Shown: piece after piece, positions 43,335 through 52,733 of the stretch
Layout of the letters: each line of letters opens with the position of its first letter
How positions within the stretch are numbered: position 1 is the stretch's first letter
Source of the DNA: Heracleum sosnowskyi
Lineage: Eukaryota > Streptophyta > Magnoliopsida > Apiales > Apiaceae
NCBI GenBank assembly: GCA_030848705.1
Contig: CM061240.1
Span: forward strand, 22,649,001-22,713,000
Length of the DNA: 64,000 nt
Reading direction: 5' to 3'
Made by a program: the position numbers and the translations under genes
The notes under the pieces: model-generated
Seen by the model: the letters and a program-made list of their open reading frames with translations, nothing else
Database searches by the model: none
Told to the model about the DNA's origin: nothing

Positions 43335-44285
43335 ATGGCCTACAACATGTTGGATGCTTTGAACGACAACAGTTATACCTGGATGATAAGAGTATGAGTG
43401 TGTAGAATGTGGGAATCTGTCAATCCAAATACTGAAGAACTGATCAGTCTTGACATGATTTTGATCGATGAAAAGGTTAATAAATCAATATACTTATAAC
43501 TTATTAATTTGTCAAATTGTATGATGTTATTAACTTTGCTAAGATATGTTGTATGAAAGGAAAATTTGATCTGATCCCTAAGATTCTGGTCTCTCGGTTC
43601 AAAAATCTTTTAGAGGAAGGCTCCGTGTACAGCATCAAAAATTTGAAAGTTGTTTCAAGTACAGGGAAATATAGACCACTATTACATGGGTCTAAATTGC
43701 TCTTCATACGCATAACGTTGCCTAAGAGATTGGAAGAAGGCATCGTCAACATATCACTGCATGGATTTCAGTTCATATGTCCGGATATGATTGATGCACA
43801 TATTAATGACACCAATATACTCTCAGGTTTTTGATGCAGTAATATATTAGAGTAATATATAAGTAATAGTATTATATAAGTTATAATTCAAACTATCATG
43901 TTCTAATATTATTTTTTCTATGTTGATTTAGATGTTGTGGGTTGCTTGACCTACTTGGGTGGCATTGAAGTTGTCAAAGGCGGTTGGAAAAAAGAGATCT
44001 CAAAATTGTCACAAATTAGTAAGTTATGCATTATATTAATTTTAATATAACTGTTAATTATTTTTTATTGTTCCTGTAATTTCATATTACTTCTTTGGTT
44101 ACCCCAATTTATTTGTTTTAATTACTTATTTAATTTGTTCTAATGTTTTTCTTAAACAGCTCCATCACCAGTACCATAACTTTGCGGGAAAAGTTGACCG
44201 AGATGGTTGATACAAATTTATACAAGGAGGATGGTGGACCCTATATAATAATTGTCACATCTACCCAGAAATATAAATTAATATA
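43335..44285 (+). pseudogene. RPA1/DUF223-like gene remnant in the Helitron, four exons
   Basis: Exon 1 (43335-43475) encodes MAYNMLDALNDN, then a broken RV-RMWES....LDMILIDEK block typical of plant Helitron RPA-like OB folds; a TGA at 43395-43397 interrupts it. Exon 2 (about 43544-43826) encodes DLIPKILVSRFKNLLEEGSVY and TGKYRPLLHGSKLLF. Exon 3 (about 43932-44018) gives DVVGCLTYLGGIE. Exon 4 (44160-44285) gives LREKLTEMVD and PYIIIVTSTQ. GT and AG occur at the inferred boundaries. Plant Helitrons often carry such single-strand-DNA-binding genes beside Rep/helicase; here the latter is missing. The exon model is by eye. Confidence 0.65.
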
Positions 44286-44673
44286 AATTTAGTATTTTAG
44301 TATTTTTTTTATCAATATAAATTTCCTTTTATATATATATGGCAATGATGTCGGTCCAAGAAAATAAAAAATTAAACTATATAAACAAAAGGAATATGTA
44401 AATACTTTATAATATTACCTACCCACATACAAATTTTATAGAATATATTTTATTTGATAATTTAAATAATTTTGTAGATATTTATTTCACAATTTTTATT
44501 TTAATATTCTTTTTTTTAACAAATATATTCTAATGCCGCTGATTTTATAGAATATATTTTATTTGATAATTTAAATAATTTTGTAGATATTAATTTCACA
44601 ATTTTTATTCTAATATTCTTCTTCTTAACAAATATATTATAATGCCGCTACGAAGCACGGCTTAGTAACCTAG

Positions 44674-46040
44674 TCTAAATCAAGAGTGTTGCTTGAGTTG
44701 TGTTTGTTTTGCATAGGTGAGTTTGTTTGAAATTAGTTTAAGAAGGTACATCGTGGTCGATACAAATTTATATTTGTTGCATTTTTTACCTATTCTAGTC
44801 CTAAATTACACAAAAGATTTTGAATTAAGTTTGGTTTATTTTAAATGTAAGATTATAATTTGGTTAAAGAAATCTAAATGTATTATTAGATTAATTTCCT
44901 AAAAATTATTCTAACAAAGAACAATATTTCAATGAAAAATAATATTAAAAAAAGTTTCATTAGTGAATTTTGATTTTGGAGTACAATATTTTGCTACAAT
45001 CTCGTCTTCACTAAGCACAGGTTAGCATTTGTACTTTTTATTTAAAATTAACGTACATACCTTTTACCAAAGTTGTTTAGTTTTAAGCGTAAATGGCTGT
45101 AGTTTGGAGATAAAACAACAAAACACGTTTTTCTTTGAAAACATATATATTCTGTATAACTGGTAGAAATTTCATAAAAATGGGCATCCCGACAGTGTAT
45201 GTCACAACTCACAACACGTGGATTAGTGATTATGATATATGATTCCCGTCGGACCCGTTTTCCTACATTACGACACTGCTACCCCGCCAACTTGTTTATA
45301 AACAATGTCCTCACCAATCTTTAGAGCATACTCCCTCCGCGTACATTTTAATATTTCTATAAAATATATTTTCATAAATTATTTTAAATATTTTTTTTTC
45401 TGAATAAAAGTATAATGTTTAAATTTTTACTTAGAAAAAGAAAATTTTGAAAATAAATGGATTAACTACTTTAATTTATACTGCTGCATAAAAAATAGCA
45501 AAATAGTTAATTTCAGTTGCATAGTAATAAAATTCATCAAATAAATTGACGAATTAACGGATTGAAAATCGAGAATGGATGCGGATACTTTTAAAGACTG
45601 GTCGACATTATTTTTAAAGATTATCTTGAGCTCCACCAACCTCTATTCCTTTTTCCTGTTAATACTACCGATGTGCTATCTTGACAAGTCGAGGTGAACC
45701 TCAATCATTCCACTGTAATTTTTCTTTGTGTGTCACGTGTATTTTAGACAATCATTTTGGACTACTCAGATAATAATTCAAAATTATATTGCCTGACGAA
45801 TGCACGTGTTAATTATTTTCAAGGTTGGCGTCCCACTTTCTCTGCGAATGATTATTTAAAATCTTTTCCAAATATCTACATAGTTCTTTTTCCTTTTACA
45901 AACCCTTTGTCAACTAAGATCATCTGCATTAGGAGTGACTTAAATTTAATTTTTTTGCAACACCCGTTTATATTTCAGTGGATAGAAAAAAAGTGTTACA
46001 AAAGAATCAAGGAAACGAAATTATGAGGAAAAAAATCTAG
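44674..46040. other. AT-rich intergenic sequence, no gene
   Basis: I find no credible coding frame. ACTCCCTCCG near 45330 resembles one end of a Stowaway-type MITE, but its partner end is not visible. A CACGTG box at about 45217 lies upstream of no gene I recognise. Confidence 0.5.
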
Positions 46041-46200
46041 CACTACTAGAAAAACTAGATTAGACATCGCACTTTAGACATCAGTTAGAAAAGTCACCGA
46101 TGTTAAAAGTGTCTCTTACATCTCAGAAAAAAGAAAATTGATGTCTAATAGTTATCTACACATCGCTTCTTTTAAGAAACGATGTATAATGTACCTCAAT
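46041..46200 (+). mobile_element. CACTA-type transposon terminus (one end)
   Basis: CACTACTAGAAAAACTAG is the form of a CACTA terminal repeat. It is followed by repeated subterminal GACATC and CGATGT motifs in both orientations (46062-46190). The matching right end was not found before 54.4 kb, so extent and class of the element are unclear. Confidence 0.5.
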
Positions 46201-46643
46201 TTTCAAAAAATAAACCCACGCTTCCCCCTTTTTCTTTTCCCCATTGACAAAATATTCCCCCTAACCAAATTCACCTCCCGCTCCTTCTCTTCCCCCTTAA
46301 ACTAAAAACATAAACATAAAAATACTAAACACACCCACCCCCAAAATAAAAACATGAAAATCAAACCCACCCCAACCCTGCTCTGTCCCTCTTTTCTACT
46401 TCAAGAACCCTAACCTCCTTTTCGAAAAAAACCTTCAATTAGTTTCAATTAGTCTTCAATTTAATGTAATATTAGTTCAAGAACTGTAACCCCCTTTCAA
46501 TTTATTCAATATTAGTTTGATTTTATCAAACCCCTTTCGATATTAGTTCATTATTAGTTTGATTTTATCAAACCCCTTTCTTAACGTAATTGTTCAAGTT
46601 GTTTAACAGATCTGGAGCTTGGAGTTTGGAGCTGGTGGATCAT
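46201..46643. other. CT-rich sequence between the CACTA end and a Copia insertion
   Basis: No open frame. C- and CT-rich tracts resemble a transcribed leader; GTTTGATTTTATCAAACCCCTTTC-like units repeat at about 46517 and 46558. It may be interior of the CACTA element. Confidence 0.4.
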
Positions 46644-46982
46644 TCTTGAAACCTGTTTGCTTATATATATATATATATATCTGTGTTTATAAAACTGATA
46701 AACAAAACACACAAGCTTGCCTGAGAACTGGTTTCATTCACTCGTTGAAGAAACAGTACATCAGATTTTGAATAAGTACTAACAGCAGCCTAAAAACTAG
46801 GAACCATAAAAAAAACAACTTTCCTAATGGGACTCTGCCACCATCCCTTATTTGCACGATCCTACAAACTAGCAAAGACTGTTATGACTCAGTCATTACA
46901 AACATGGAAAATAAACAACTAGCAAATATATTAAACGATTTATTGGCTAAAATAAATAACATGTTTGAGATTAAAACCAACA
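46644..46982 (-). repeat. 3' LTR of the compact Copia element
   Basis: 339 bp; includes a TA repeat (about 46661-46680) and GTTTATAAAAC. The polypurine tract ATTAAGGGGGAGAA (46983-46996, coding strand) abuts it. Confidence 0.95.
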
Positions 46983-46997
46983 TTCTCCCCCTTAATC

Positions 46998-49900
46998 TCA
47001 AACGCCAGTGCTCAGGTCTGCAACTCCCAGCAACTTCCTCATCGCTTCAAACTTGGCAACTGGTAACGTCTTGGTAAGAATGTCAGCTCGTTGCCCTCCA
47101 CTGTTGATGTATTTGACAGCAATCTCCCCTCTCTGTACGCACTCTCTTATAAAATGATAACGTATGTCGATGTGTTTACTTCGACCATGGAACACCGGGT
47201 TCTTAGCAAGATCAATAGCAGACTTATTGTCGATGTACAGTGTCACGGGACCAACACTCTCAGCTGTGATCTGACTTAACAAATTTCTCAACCATATGCC
47301 TTGACATGCTGCTGCAGTTGCAGCCATAAACTCTGCCTCGCAAGATGACAATGCAACAACCTTCTGTTTCTGAGAAACCCATGTTATCAAGCTTTCATTT
47401 AGATAGAAAATCATACCCCCCGTACTCTTCCTATCATCTAAGTGCCCAGCTAGATCACTGTCTGTGTATGCAGTCAAGATGTTGTTGCCACTTGTTTTTG
47501 TATACACCAGACCATAACTAAGAGTTCCCTGAACGTACCTCAGAATTCTTTTGACAGCATTTAGGTGTATAACCGTAGGTTTTTCCATAAACCTACTAAC
47601 TATGCCCACTGCAAATGCCACGTCGAGTCTTGTGTGCACCAAGTAACGAAGCCCCCCCACAATACTCTTGAACTCAGTCGCATTAACAGCATCACCCTGA
47701 TCATCTTTGTGTAATCGCTCCTTAGGATCCATGGGAAACTTGGTAGGGTTACACCCACTCATTCCTGACTTTGCCAACAGCTTCTTAGCATACCCTGTCT
47801 GCTTAAGCTCAATGTAGCCATTTTTCTGTGCCACCTCAATACCCAAATAATAACTCAGTTTCCCGAGATTGCTCATCTCGAATTTGCAGTTCATTTGAGC
47901 CTTAAATTCTTCAATTACTGTCAGGTCAGTTCCCGTGATTAGAAGATCATCTACGTAAACTGCAACTATCAAAACTTTACCTCCATCTCTTCTTGTGTAC
48001 ACGGCGTGTTCGTAGGGGCACCTGGTGAATCCCATGCTTTCCAAACATTTGCTCAGCTTGATATACCATGCCCGAGGGGCCTGTCTTAGGCCGTACAATG
48101 CTTTATATAACCTGTAAACACAATCCTCATTTCCTTTTACTTCGAATCCCTCAGGTTGTGAAACATACACCTCTTCCTCAATTTCTCCATTCAAGAATGC
48201 GGTTTTTACATCTAGATGATGCACTTCCCAGTCGTTCTTGGCTGCCAAGGCTAACAGCAATCTAACCGTCTCAAGTCGGGTCACAGGTGCAAATATTTCG
48301 TCGAAATCAAGCCCATGTTCCTGTGCATACCCCTTAGCTACAAGCCTCGCTTTATACTTCACTATCTTTCCCTCAGCATCCTTCTTTATCTTGAAAATCC
48401 ACTTGAGGCCTATCATCTTGTGACCCTCTGGTAATTTTGCCAGTTTCCATGTCCCATTTCTTTCGATCGAGTCTATTTCGCCTTTCATCGCTTGCTTCCA
48501 GTCACGGCTTTTCACTGCTTGAGAGAACGAAGTGGGTTCCTCAACACCCATATACAGAAGCTCTTCATCTATCTCAACTTCATCTGTTTCGTTATAGATA
48601 TCATTCAACAACCTAGACCGTTTGGGTTCAGTGCTGTTATCGTAGTTGTCAGGGTTCAAGCGTGGTGATGCCTGCTGTGTGAGTGGAGTCTCAGCTCGAC
48701 CTTCTCCTTCATCACCTGTAAGTTCGTTTTCTGAACTGTTGGGTATAGCCTCTGCACTTTCATACAAGTCATCCACTGAGAGCATTTCGTTCTGATTCAA
48801 ACCATATTCTTCATTTGACTTCCAGGGCCATGGTGTGTTCTCCTCAAATGATACGTCCCTGCTGATATAAACTCGATTGTTCACAGGGTCATACAGTCGA
48901 TATGCTTTTGTACCCGGTTCTTTGCCCAAGTTGACCACTGGCCTGCTACGATCGTCTAATTTTCTGGTTTGTACGCTGGGTATTTTCATATGACTCAAGC
49001 ATCCAAAGACCCGTATGTGATCAACCCGTGGTTTCTTCTTGGTCCAAGCTGTGTACGGAGTCATTCCTGTCAAGGCTCGAGTGGGCAGTCTATTCAGAAC
49101 ATACACAGAATGTCTAACCGCCTCTCCCCACAATATTGAAGGCAGTTGCATTTGTTTTAAACAGCTTCTCGCCATCTCAACCACCGTCATGTTCCTTCGC
49201 TCAACCACCCCGTTTTGTTGGGGTGTGTAAGGGGCTGTAAAGTGCCTGTCAATGCCAGCTTCATCACAATAGCTCTTGAATTCATTAGAGGTGAACTCCC
49301 CACCTCTGTCAGTTCTCAACATTTTAACCTTCTCTCCTGATTCGTTCTCAACAGCTGCTCGAAATTTTTTGAACGCACTCAAAGCTTCATCCTTGCTCCT
49401 TAGCAGGTACACCCACATTACTCGACTGTAGTCGTCCACGAGTAGTAGAAAGTACTTGTTTCCAGCAGTGGTTTCTGGTGATATGGGGCCACAAATATCA
49501 CAGTGTATTAGCTCCAAAATCTTTGTAGCAGAGTACTCAGCCTTTGAAGGGAATGGTTTGCGTGCTTGCTTCGACATCAAACATCCAACACACTTTTCTT
49601 TCGGTTGTGTCACCTTTGGCATGCCGCGTACCATCTGCTTTGAAGACATCAAGTGCATCGCTTGGTAGTTCACATGCCCCAGTCGGGCATGCCAAAGTTT
49701 TGATTCCGTCTCCACTTTCGACATCAAACACATAGGTTTACTGGACTCAATGATCAGTTTGTACAGTCTATTTGACGAACGTTTCACTTTTATGAGCAAA
49801 TCATCACTTGTATCATAGACCCACAGGTGTTCTCCTTTCATCATAATTTTATTTCCTTCCTCAGACAATTGGCCAAGACTAAGAATATTATTACACAGGC

Positions 49901-51095
49901 TGGGAATGTAGTATACCTCATGAATGGTGCGTTCTTGACCATTCTTGCATTTGAAAGTGATAGAGCCCTTTCCTTCGATGCTGACCTTTGAACCATCTCC
50001 AAACTTAACAGCTCCCGTGATTCTTTCGTTGAGTTTCGTAAATTTCGACTTGCATCCAGTCATATGATTACTGGCGCCGTTGTCAAGATACCACACATTA
50101 GATTCAGTTTTATTTCCTCCATTGCCAGGAAATTTTGATGGCACCACCTTACTCTCATTCACCAGCATCAGATCACCAGTTCTGTCATCCAACTTTGCCA
50201 TCAACAGGGCCGGTTCATCATCATCTATCTGTGAGATGTTTACTTCTTGTCTTTGCTCTTTACCACGTCTGGGCTTTCTGCACTCTGCTGCATAGTGTCC
50301 GAGAGCATTACAACTGAAACATCGTACCTTGGATTTATCTCTCCCTCGATATCTCTGATTCTGTGATGCCTCCGTGTTGCTTCTATTTGAGCGACTCAGC
50401 CACTCTTCTCGAGTATACAACAATTTTTTCTCCTGTCCTTCTTGCTTCTCCCATTCTTCTTCTGTGAGCATTAACTTGCCTCCACTCGATTCCGAATTTC
50501 CTTGCACTCTCTCTTCATACGCCTTGAGAGAGCCAATGGCCTCTTCCATGGTCATACTCTCCAAGTCCCCAAACTGTTCCATGGTAGATGTAATTGGGAG
50601 AAATTTCTTTGGTACTGCTCGCAATAGTTTCTTGACAACATACGATTCCTTCACATCTTCCCCCAACACACGAATGTTTGTCACCAAACCATTCAAATTC
50701 ATGGTGAAATCATCCAACGATTCACCGTCCTTCATGTTGAGGGATTCAAACTCGGACTTCAACGTCTGAACCCTTGCCTTTTTCACTTTGTCAGCGCCTT
50801 GGCACAGGGTTTTTATGGCTTCCCAGGCCTCCTTGGCCGTCTTCCTTTCTGCAAGAGCAAGCAACATCTCTTCGGGCACACCCTGATAAACCATGGCCAG
50901 TGCGATCTTGTCCTTCTTCTCCACAACTGGTACCTTGGGATCACTGGGTTCGATCGCTTCCCAAACCTCGTGAGCCTGCATGACTACCTTCATTTTCATG
51001 GCCCACACTGTGTAGTTGCTCCTGGCCAGCATAGGATAGCTTAATCCAAAAGCTCCTCCCTTGCCCTTGTTACTACTCTCCTTCGTCTGTTCCAT
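46998..51095 (-). CDS. Copia gag-pol polyprotein, uninterrupted (1365 codons)
   Basis: I chose the ATG at 51093-51095 (MEQTKESSNK), one base past the primer-binding site; the 28 upstream codons run through that site and the LTR. UBN2-type gag is followed by a CFSCNALGHYAAEC knuckle (about residue 260), protease YLDNGASNHMTG (about 340), GAG-pre-integrase, and integrase with D (HCDICGP), D (RTDRGGEF) and E (QQNGVVERRN). RT has YVDDLLI (about 1044), and RNase H has YTDSDLAG, SCEAEFMA and DNKSAIDLA. The TGA lies one base before the polypurine tract. Gag and pol are in one frame, so regulation of their ratio is not visible. Every catalytic residue I can check is present. Confidence 0.96.
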   Translation of the reverse strand: MEQTKESSNKGKGGAFGLSYPMLARSNYTVWAMKMKVVMQAHEVWEAIEPSDPKVPVVEKKDKIALAMVYQGVPEEMLLALAERKTAKEAWEAIKTLCQGADKVKKARVQTLKSEFESLNMKDGESLDDFTMNLNGLVTNIRVLGEDVKESYVVKKLLRAVPKKFLPITSTMEQFGDLESMTMEEAIGSLKAYEERVQGNSESSGGKLMLTEEEWEKQEGQEKKLLYTREEWLSRSNRSNTEASQNQRYRGRDKSKVRCFSCNALGHYAAECRKPRRGKEQRQEVNISQIDDDEPALLMAKLDDRTGDLMLVNESKVVPSKFPGNGGNKTESNVWYLDNGASNHMTGCKSKFTKLNERITGAVKFGDGSKVSIEGKGSITFKCKNGQERTIHEVYYIPSLCNNILSLGQLSEEGNKIMMKGEHLWVYDTSDDLLIKVKRSSNRLYKLIIESSKPMCLMSKVETESKLWHARLGHVNYQAMHLMSSKQMVRGMPKVTQPKEKCVGCLMSKQARKPFPSKAEYSATKILELIHCDICGPISPETTAGNKYFLLLVDDYSRVMWVYLLRSKDEALSAFKKFRAAVENESGEKVKMLRTDRGGEFTSNEFKSYCDEAGIDRHFTAPYTPQQNGVVERRNMTVVEMARSCLKQMQLPSILWGEAVRHSVYVLNRLPTRALTGMTPYTAWTKKKPRVDHIRVFGCLSHMKIPSVQTRKLDDRSRPVVNLGKEPGTKAYRLYDPVNNRVYISRDVSFEENTPWPWKSNEEYGLNQNEMLSVDDLYESAEAIPNSSENELTGDEGEGRAETPLTQQASPRLNPDNYDNSTEPKRSRLLNDIYNETDEVEIDEELLYMGVEEPTSFSQAVKSRDWKQAMKGEIDSIERNGTWKLAKLPEGHKMIGLKWIFKIKKDAEGKIVKYKARLVAKGYAQEHGLDFDEIFAPVTRLETVRLLLALAAKNDWEVHHLDVKTAFLNGEIEEEVYVSQPEGFEVKGNEDCVYRLYKALYGLRQAPRAWYIKLSKCLESMGFTRCPYEHAVYTRRDGGKVLIVAVYVDDLLITGTDLTVIEEFKAQMNCKFEMSNLGKLSYYLGIEVAQKNGYIELKQTGYAKKLLAKSGMSGCNPTKFPMDPKERLHKDDQGDAVNATEFKSIVGGLRYLVHTRLDVAFAVGIVSRFMEKPTVIHLNAVKRILRYVQGTLSYGLVYTKTSGNNILTAYTDSDLAGHLDDRKSTGGMIFYLNESLITWVSQKQKVVALSSCEAEFMAATAAACQGIWLRNLLSQITAESVGPVTLYIDNKSAIDLAKNPVFHGRSKHIDIRYHFIRECVQRGEIAVKYINSGGQRADILTKTLPVAKFEAMRKLLGVADLSTGV

Positions 51096-51096
51096 A

Positions 51097-51108
51097 GCTC
51101 TGATACCA
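51097..51108 (-). other. Primer-binding site of the compact Copia element
   Basis: The coding strand reads TGGTATCAGAGC two bases inside the 5' LTR and one base before the start codon. Confidence 0.93.
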
Positions 51109-51110
51109 AT

Positions 51111-51449
51111 TCTTGAAACCTGTTTGCTTATATATATATATATATATCTGTGTTTATAAAACTGATAAACAAAACACACAAGCTTGCCTGAGAACTGGTT
51201 TCATTCACTCGTTGAAGAAACAGTACATCAGATTTTGAATAAGTACTAACAGCAGCCTAAAAACTAGGAACCATAAAAAAAACAACTTTCCTAATGGGAC
51301 TCTGCCACCATCCCTTATTTGCACGATCCTACAAACTAGCAAAGACTGTTATGACTCAGTCATTACAAACATGGAAAATAAACAACTAGCAAATATATTA
51401 AACGATTTATTGGCTAAAATAAATAACATGTTTGAGATTAAAACCAACA
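51111..51449 (-). repeat. 5' LTR of the compact Copia element
   Basis: 339 bp and indistinguishable by eye from the 3' LTR. TATA-like sequence (TTTTATAAACAC, coding strand) lies about 51154-51165, close to the LTR's 3' end, leaving a very short leader. Confidence 0.95.
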
Positions 51450-51454
51450 ATCAT

Positions 51455-52604
51455 CAAGCACTTGGGTATTGTTCAAGGGTTTTTCATTGATTTTACTGGT
51501 TTTTAGCTTCTGGGTATTGTTAAAGTTTGTATCTTTTAGAGTTATGACGATTTTGATCTCACTTGGTGGGGCTTATGTGTTTGTTGAGATTAGGTTTAAT
51601 AGAATATTGGGTTTTTTTTGGATCTCTCTAGAAATATTTAGTTTAAATTGTTTTTTTTACTAATTTGATTTGACAGTAATTTACTATGGCTTGCTGAATA
51701 GACAAAAGCTTAAGTTGTGTTTGTCATTGTATATTGTGGAGTTCATGTTTACTATAACAAGCTTAAGTTTTTTTTATTATAGTGAAATCTGTATTAAGTG
51801 CATAATATCTGTGATTCTGTGGCAATTCATTTGAAGTTGTTTTTCGCTGCATACATATGTATGTAACTGATTTTTAATTCTTTAAAGATGTTGGCTCATT
51901 TTTTCTTCCGTGATGATGTGAAGAAATTGTAATGCTGATACAATTTCATAGGTAATACTAATACATCTTCCAGAACAACTTTGATTAGTTGGGACTTGGG
52001 CACTTTGCATTATATGTAAATCGTCTGTTGTGGGGACACGTCCTTCTGCAGTACCTGTGCTTCAAACAAAACTGGTTTATTTGTTTTTTAAAATTTATTT
52101 TCTTGTAGTATATTAATGGTTTTTAACACGGTCAATGATCAAGAATAAGTTCTATGTGTTGTATATCTATGCACGAGTCATAGACTGTCTTCAGTACTGT
52201 GGTCACATGATTCCGCAATATATTGTATAGGCTTTAGATATTTATGTGCCTATATTCATCTTTCTATCATGGATTAAGAATTCTGTTCTAACTTAATTGT
52301 AATTTGGAGACCTAAATTTCGTATGTTTCTAGCATATGAGATGATTAAGACTCTTTCTAATCTATTTCTTTCAGGAGAATTTGCAAGAAAACAGAACCAG
52401 TAGGTCTACTGTGTCCATCATTGTCCATTCTCATATATGAAATGGACCCAACCATCAAGTAACCTATGCATGCCTAATCTCCACCACACATATCTCCAAT
52501 GTTGACAAGTACATAAACACTTACTTCCCTGCATAATCCTTCAAGAAAAACTACAAAAATTTCCTTCGATTCTTAACATTTCTTGAAGCAGTCCAGGTAC
52601 ACAA
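51455..52604. other. T-rich non-coding sequence upstream of a small peptide frame
   Basis: The sequence resumes after the Copia insertion. T-rich, intron-like runs occur (for example before TTTGACAG at about 51675 and TTTCAG at 52375). TATGCATGCC at about 52465 resembles an RY seed-type motif. No gene is supported. Confidence 0.4.
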
Positions 52605-52733
52605 ATGGCAGCAAATTCCTTGTCTATTGGATTCTCTAAGATTCGATCATTGCAAAGATGTCCTAAAAGAGTAAAGCAGCAAAGGGCTAGACTATATATC
52701 ATCTGGAAATGCACTGTTCTTCTTATGAACTAG
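52605..52733 (+). CDS. DEVIL/ROTUNDIFOLIA-like (RTFL/DVL) small peptide, 42 codons
   Basis: The frame starts at an ATG in good plant context (A at -3, G at +4) and encodes MAANSLSIGFSKIRS and then QRCPKRVKQQRARLYII and a short tail. The C-terminal pattern of basic residues, Q-RA-LYII and a following Cys matches the RTF domain of DVL/RTFL peptides, which act in lateral-organ growth and whose members are 40-150 residues long. Differences: the usual RRC after YII reads WKC, and the tail ends LLMN instead of the usual MLLCW-like end. It may be a divergent member or a recently degraded copy. It is not in a transposon I can delimit, and expression is unknown. Confidence 0.58.
   Translation: MAANSLSIGFSKIRSLQRCPKRVKQQRARLYIIWKCTVLLMN

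Larger units (their letters stand above)
41970..44673 (+). mobile_element. Helitron, 2.7 kb, with RPA-like gene remnant
   Basis: The 5' end TCAATATACTTATATAAAGG and the 3' end (GCCGCTACGAAGCACGGC stem, then TTAGTAACCTAG) fit Helitron rules, and the element lies between A (41969) and T (44674). It has no Rep/helicase ORF. It holds a minisatellite (about 42150-43180), an RPA-like pseudogene and, near the 3' end, a 109-bp tandem duplication (TTTTATAGAATA at 44434 and 44543). Confidence 0.78.
46644..51449 (-). mobile_element. Compact, apparently intact Ty1/Copia element, 4.8 kb
   Basis: The 339-bp LTRs (46644-46982 and 51111-51449) appear identical by eye, and the duplication ATCAT flanks the element (46639-46643 and 51450-51454). 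The coding strand begins TGTTGG and ends CAAGA, so the LTR is TG...GA rather than TG...CA. Coding sequence fills nearly all of the interior. Identical LTRs and an uninterrupted polyprotein mean a very recent insertion. Confidence 0.96.

Noticed and set aside
45320..45345. Stowaway-like MITE end (ACTCCCTCCG)
   Set aside because: No matching inverted end or TA duplication found.
45757..46026. 89-codon plus-strand frame in AT-rich DNA
   Set aside because: Low-complexity composition and no family match.
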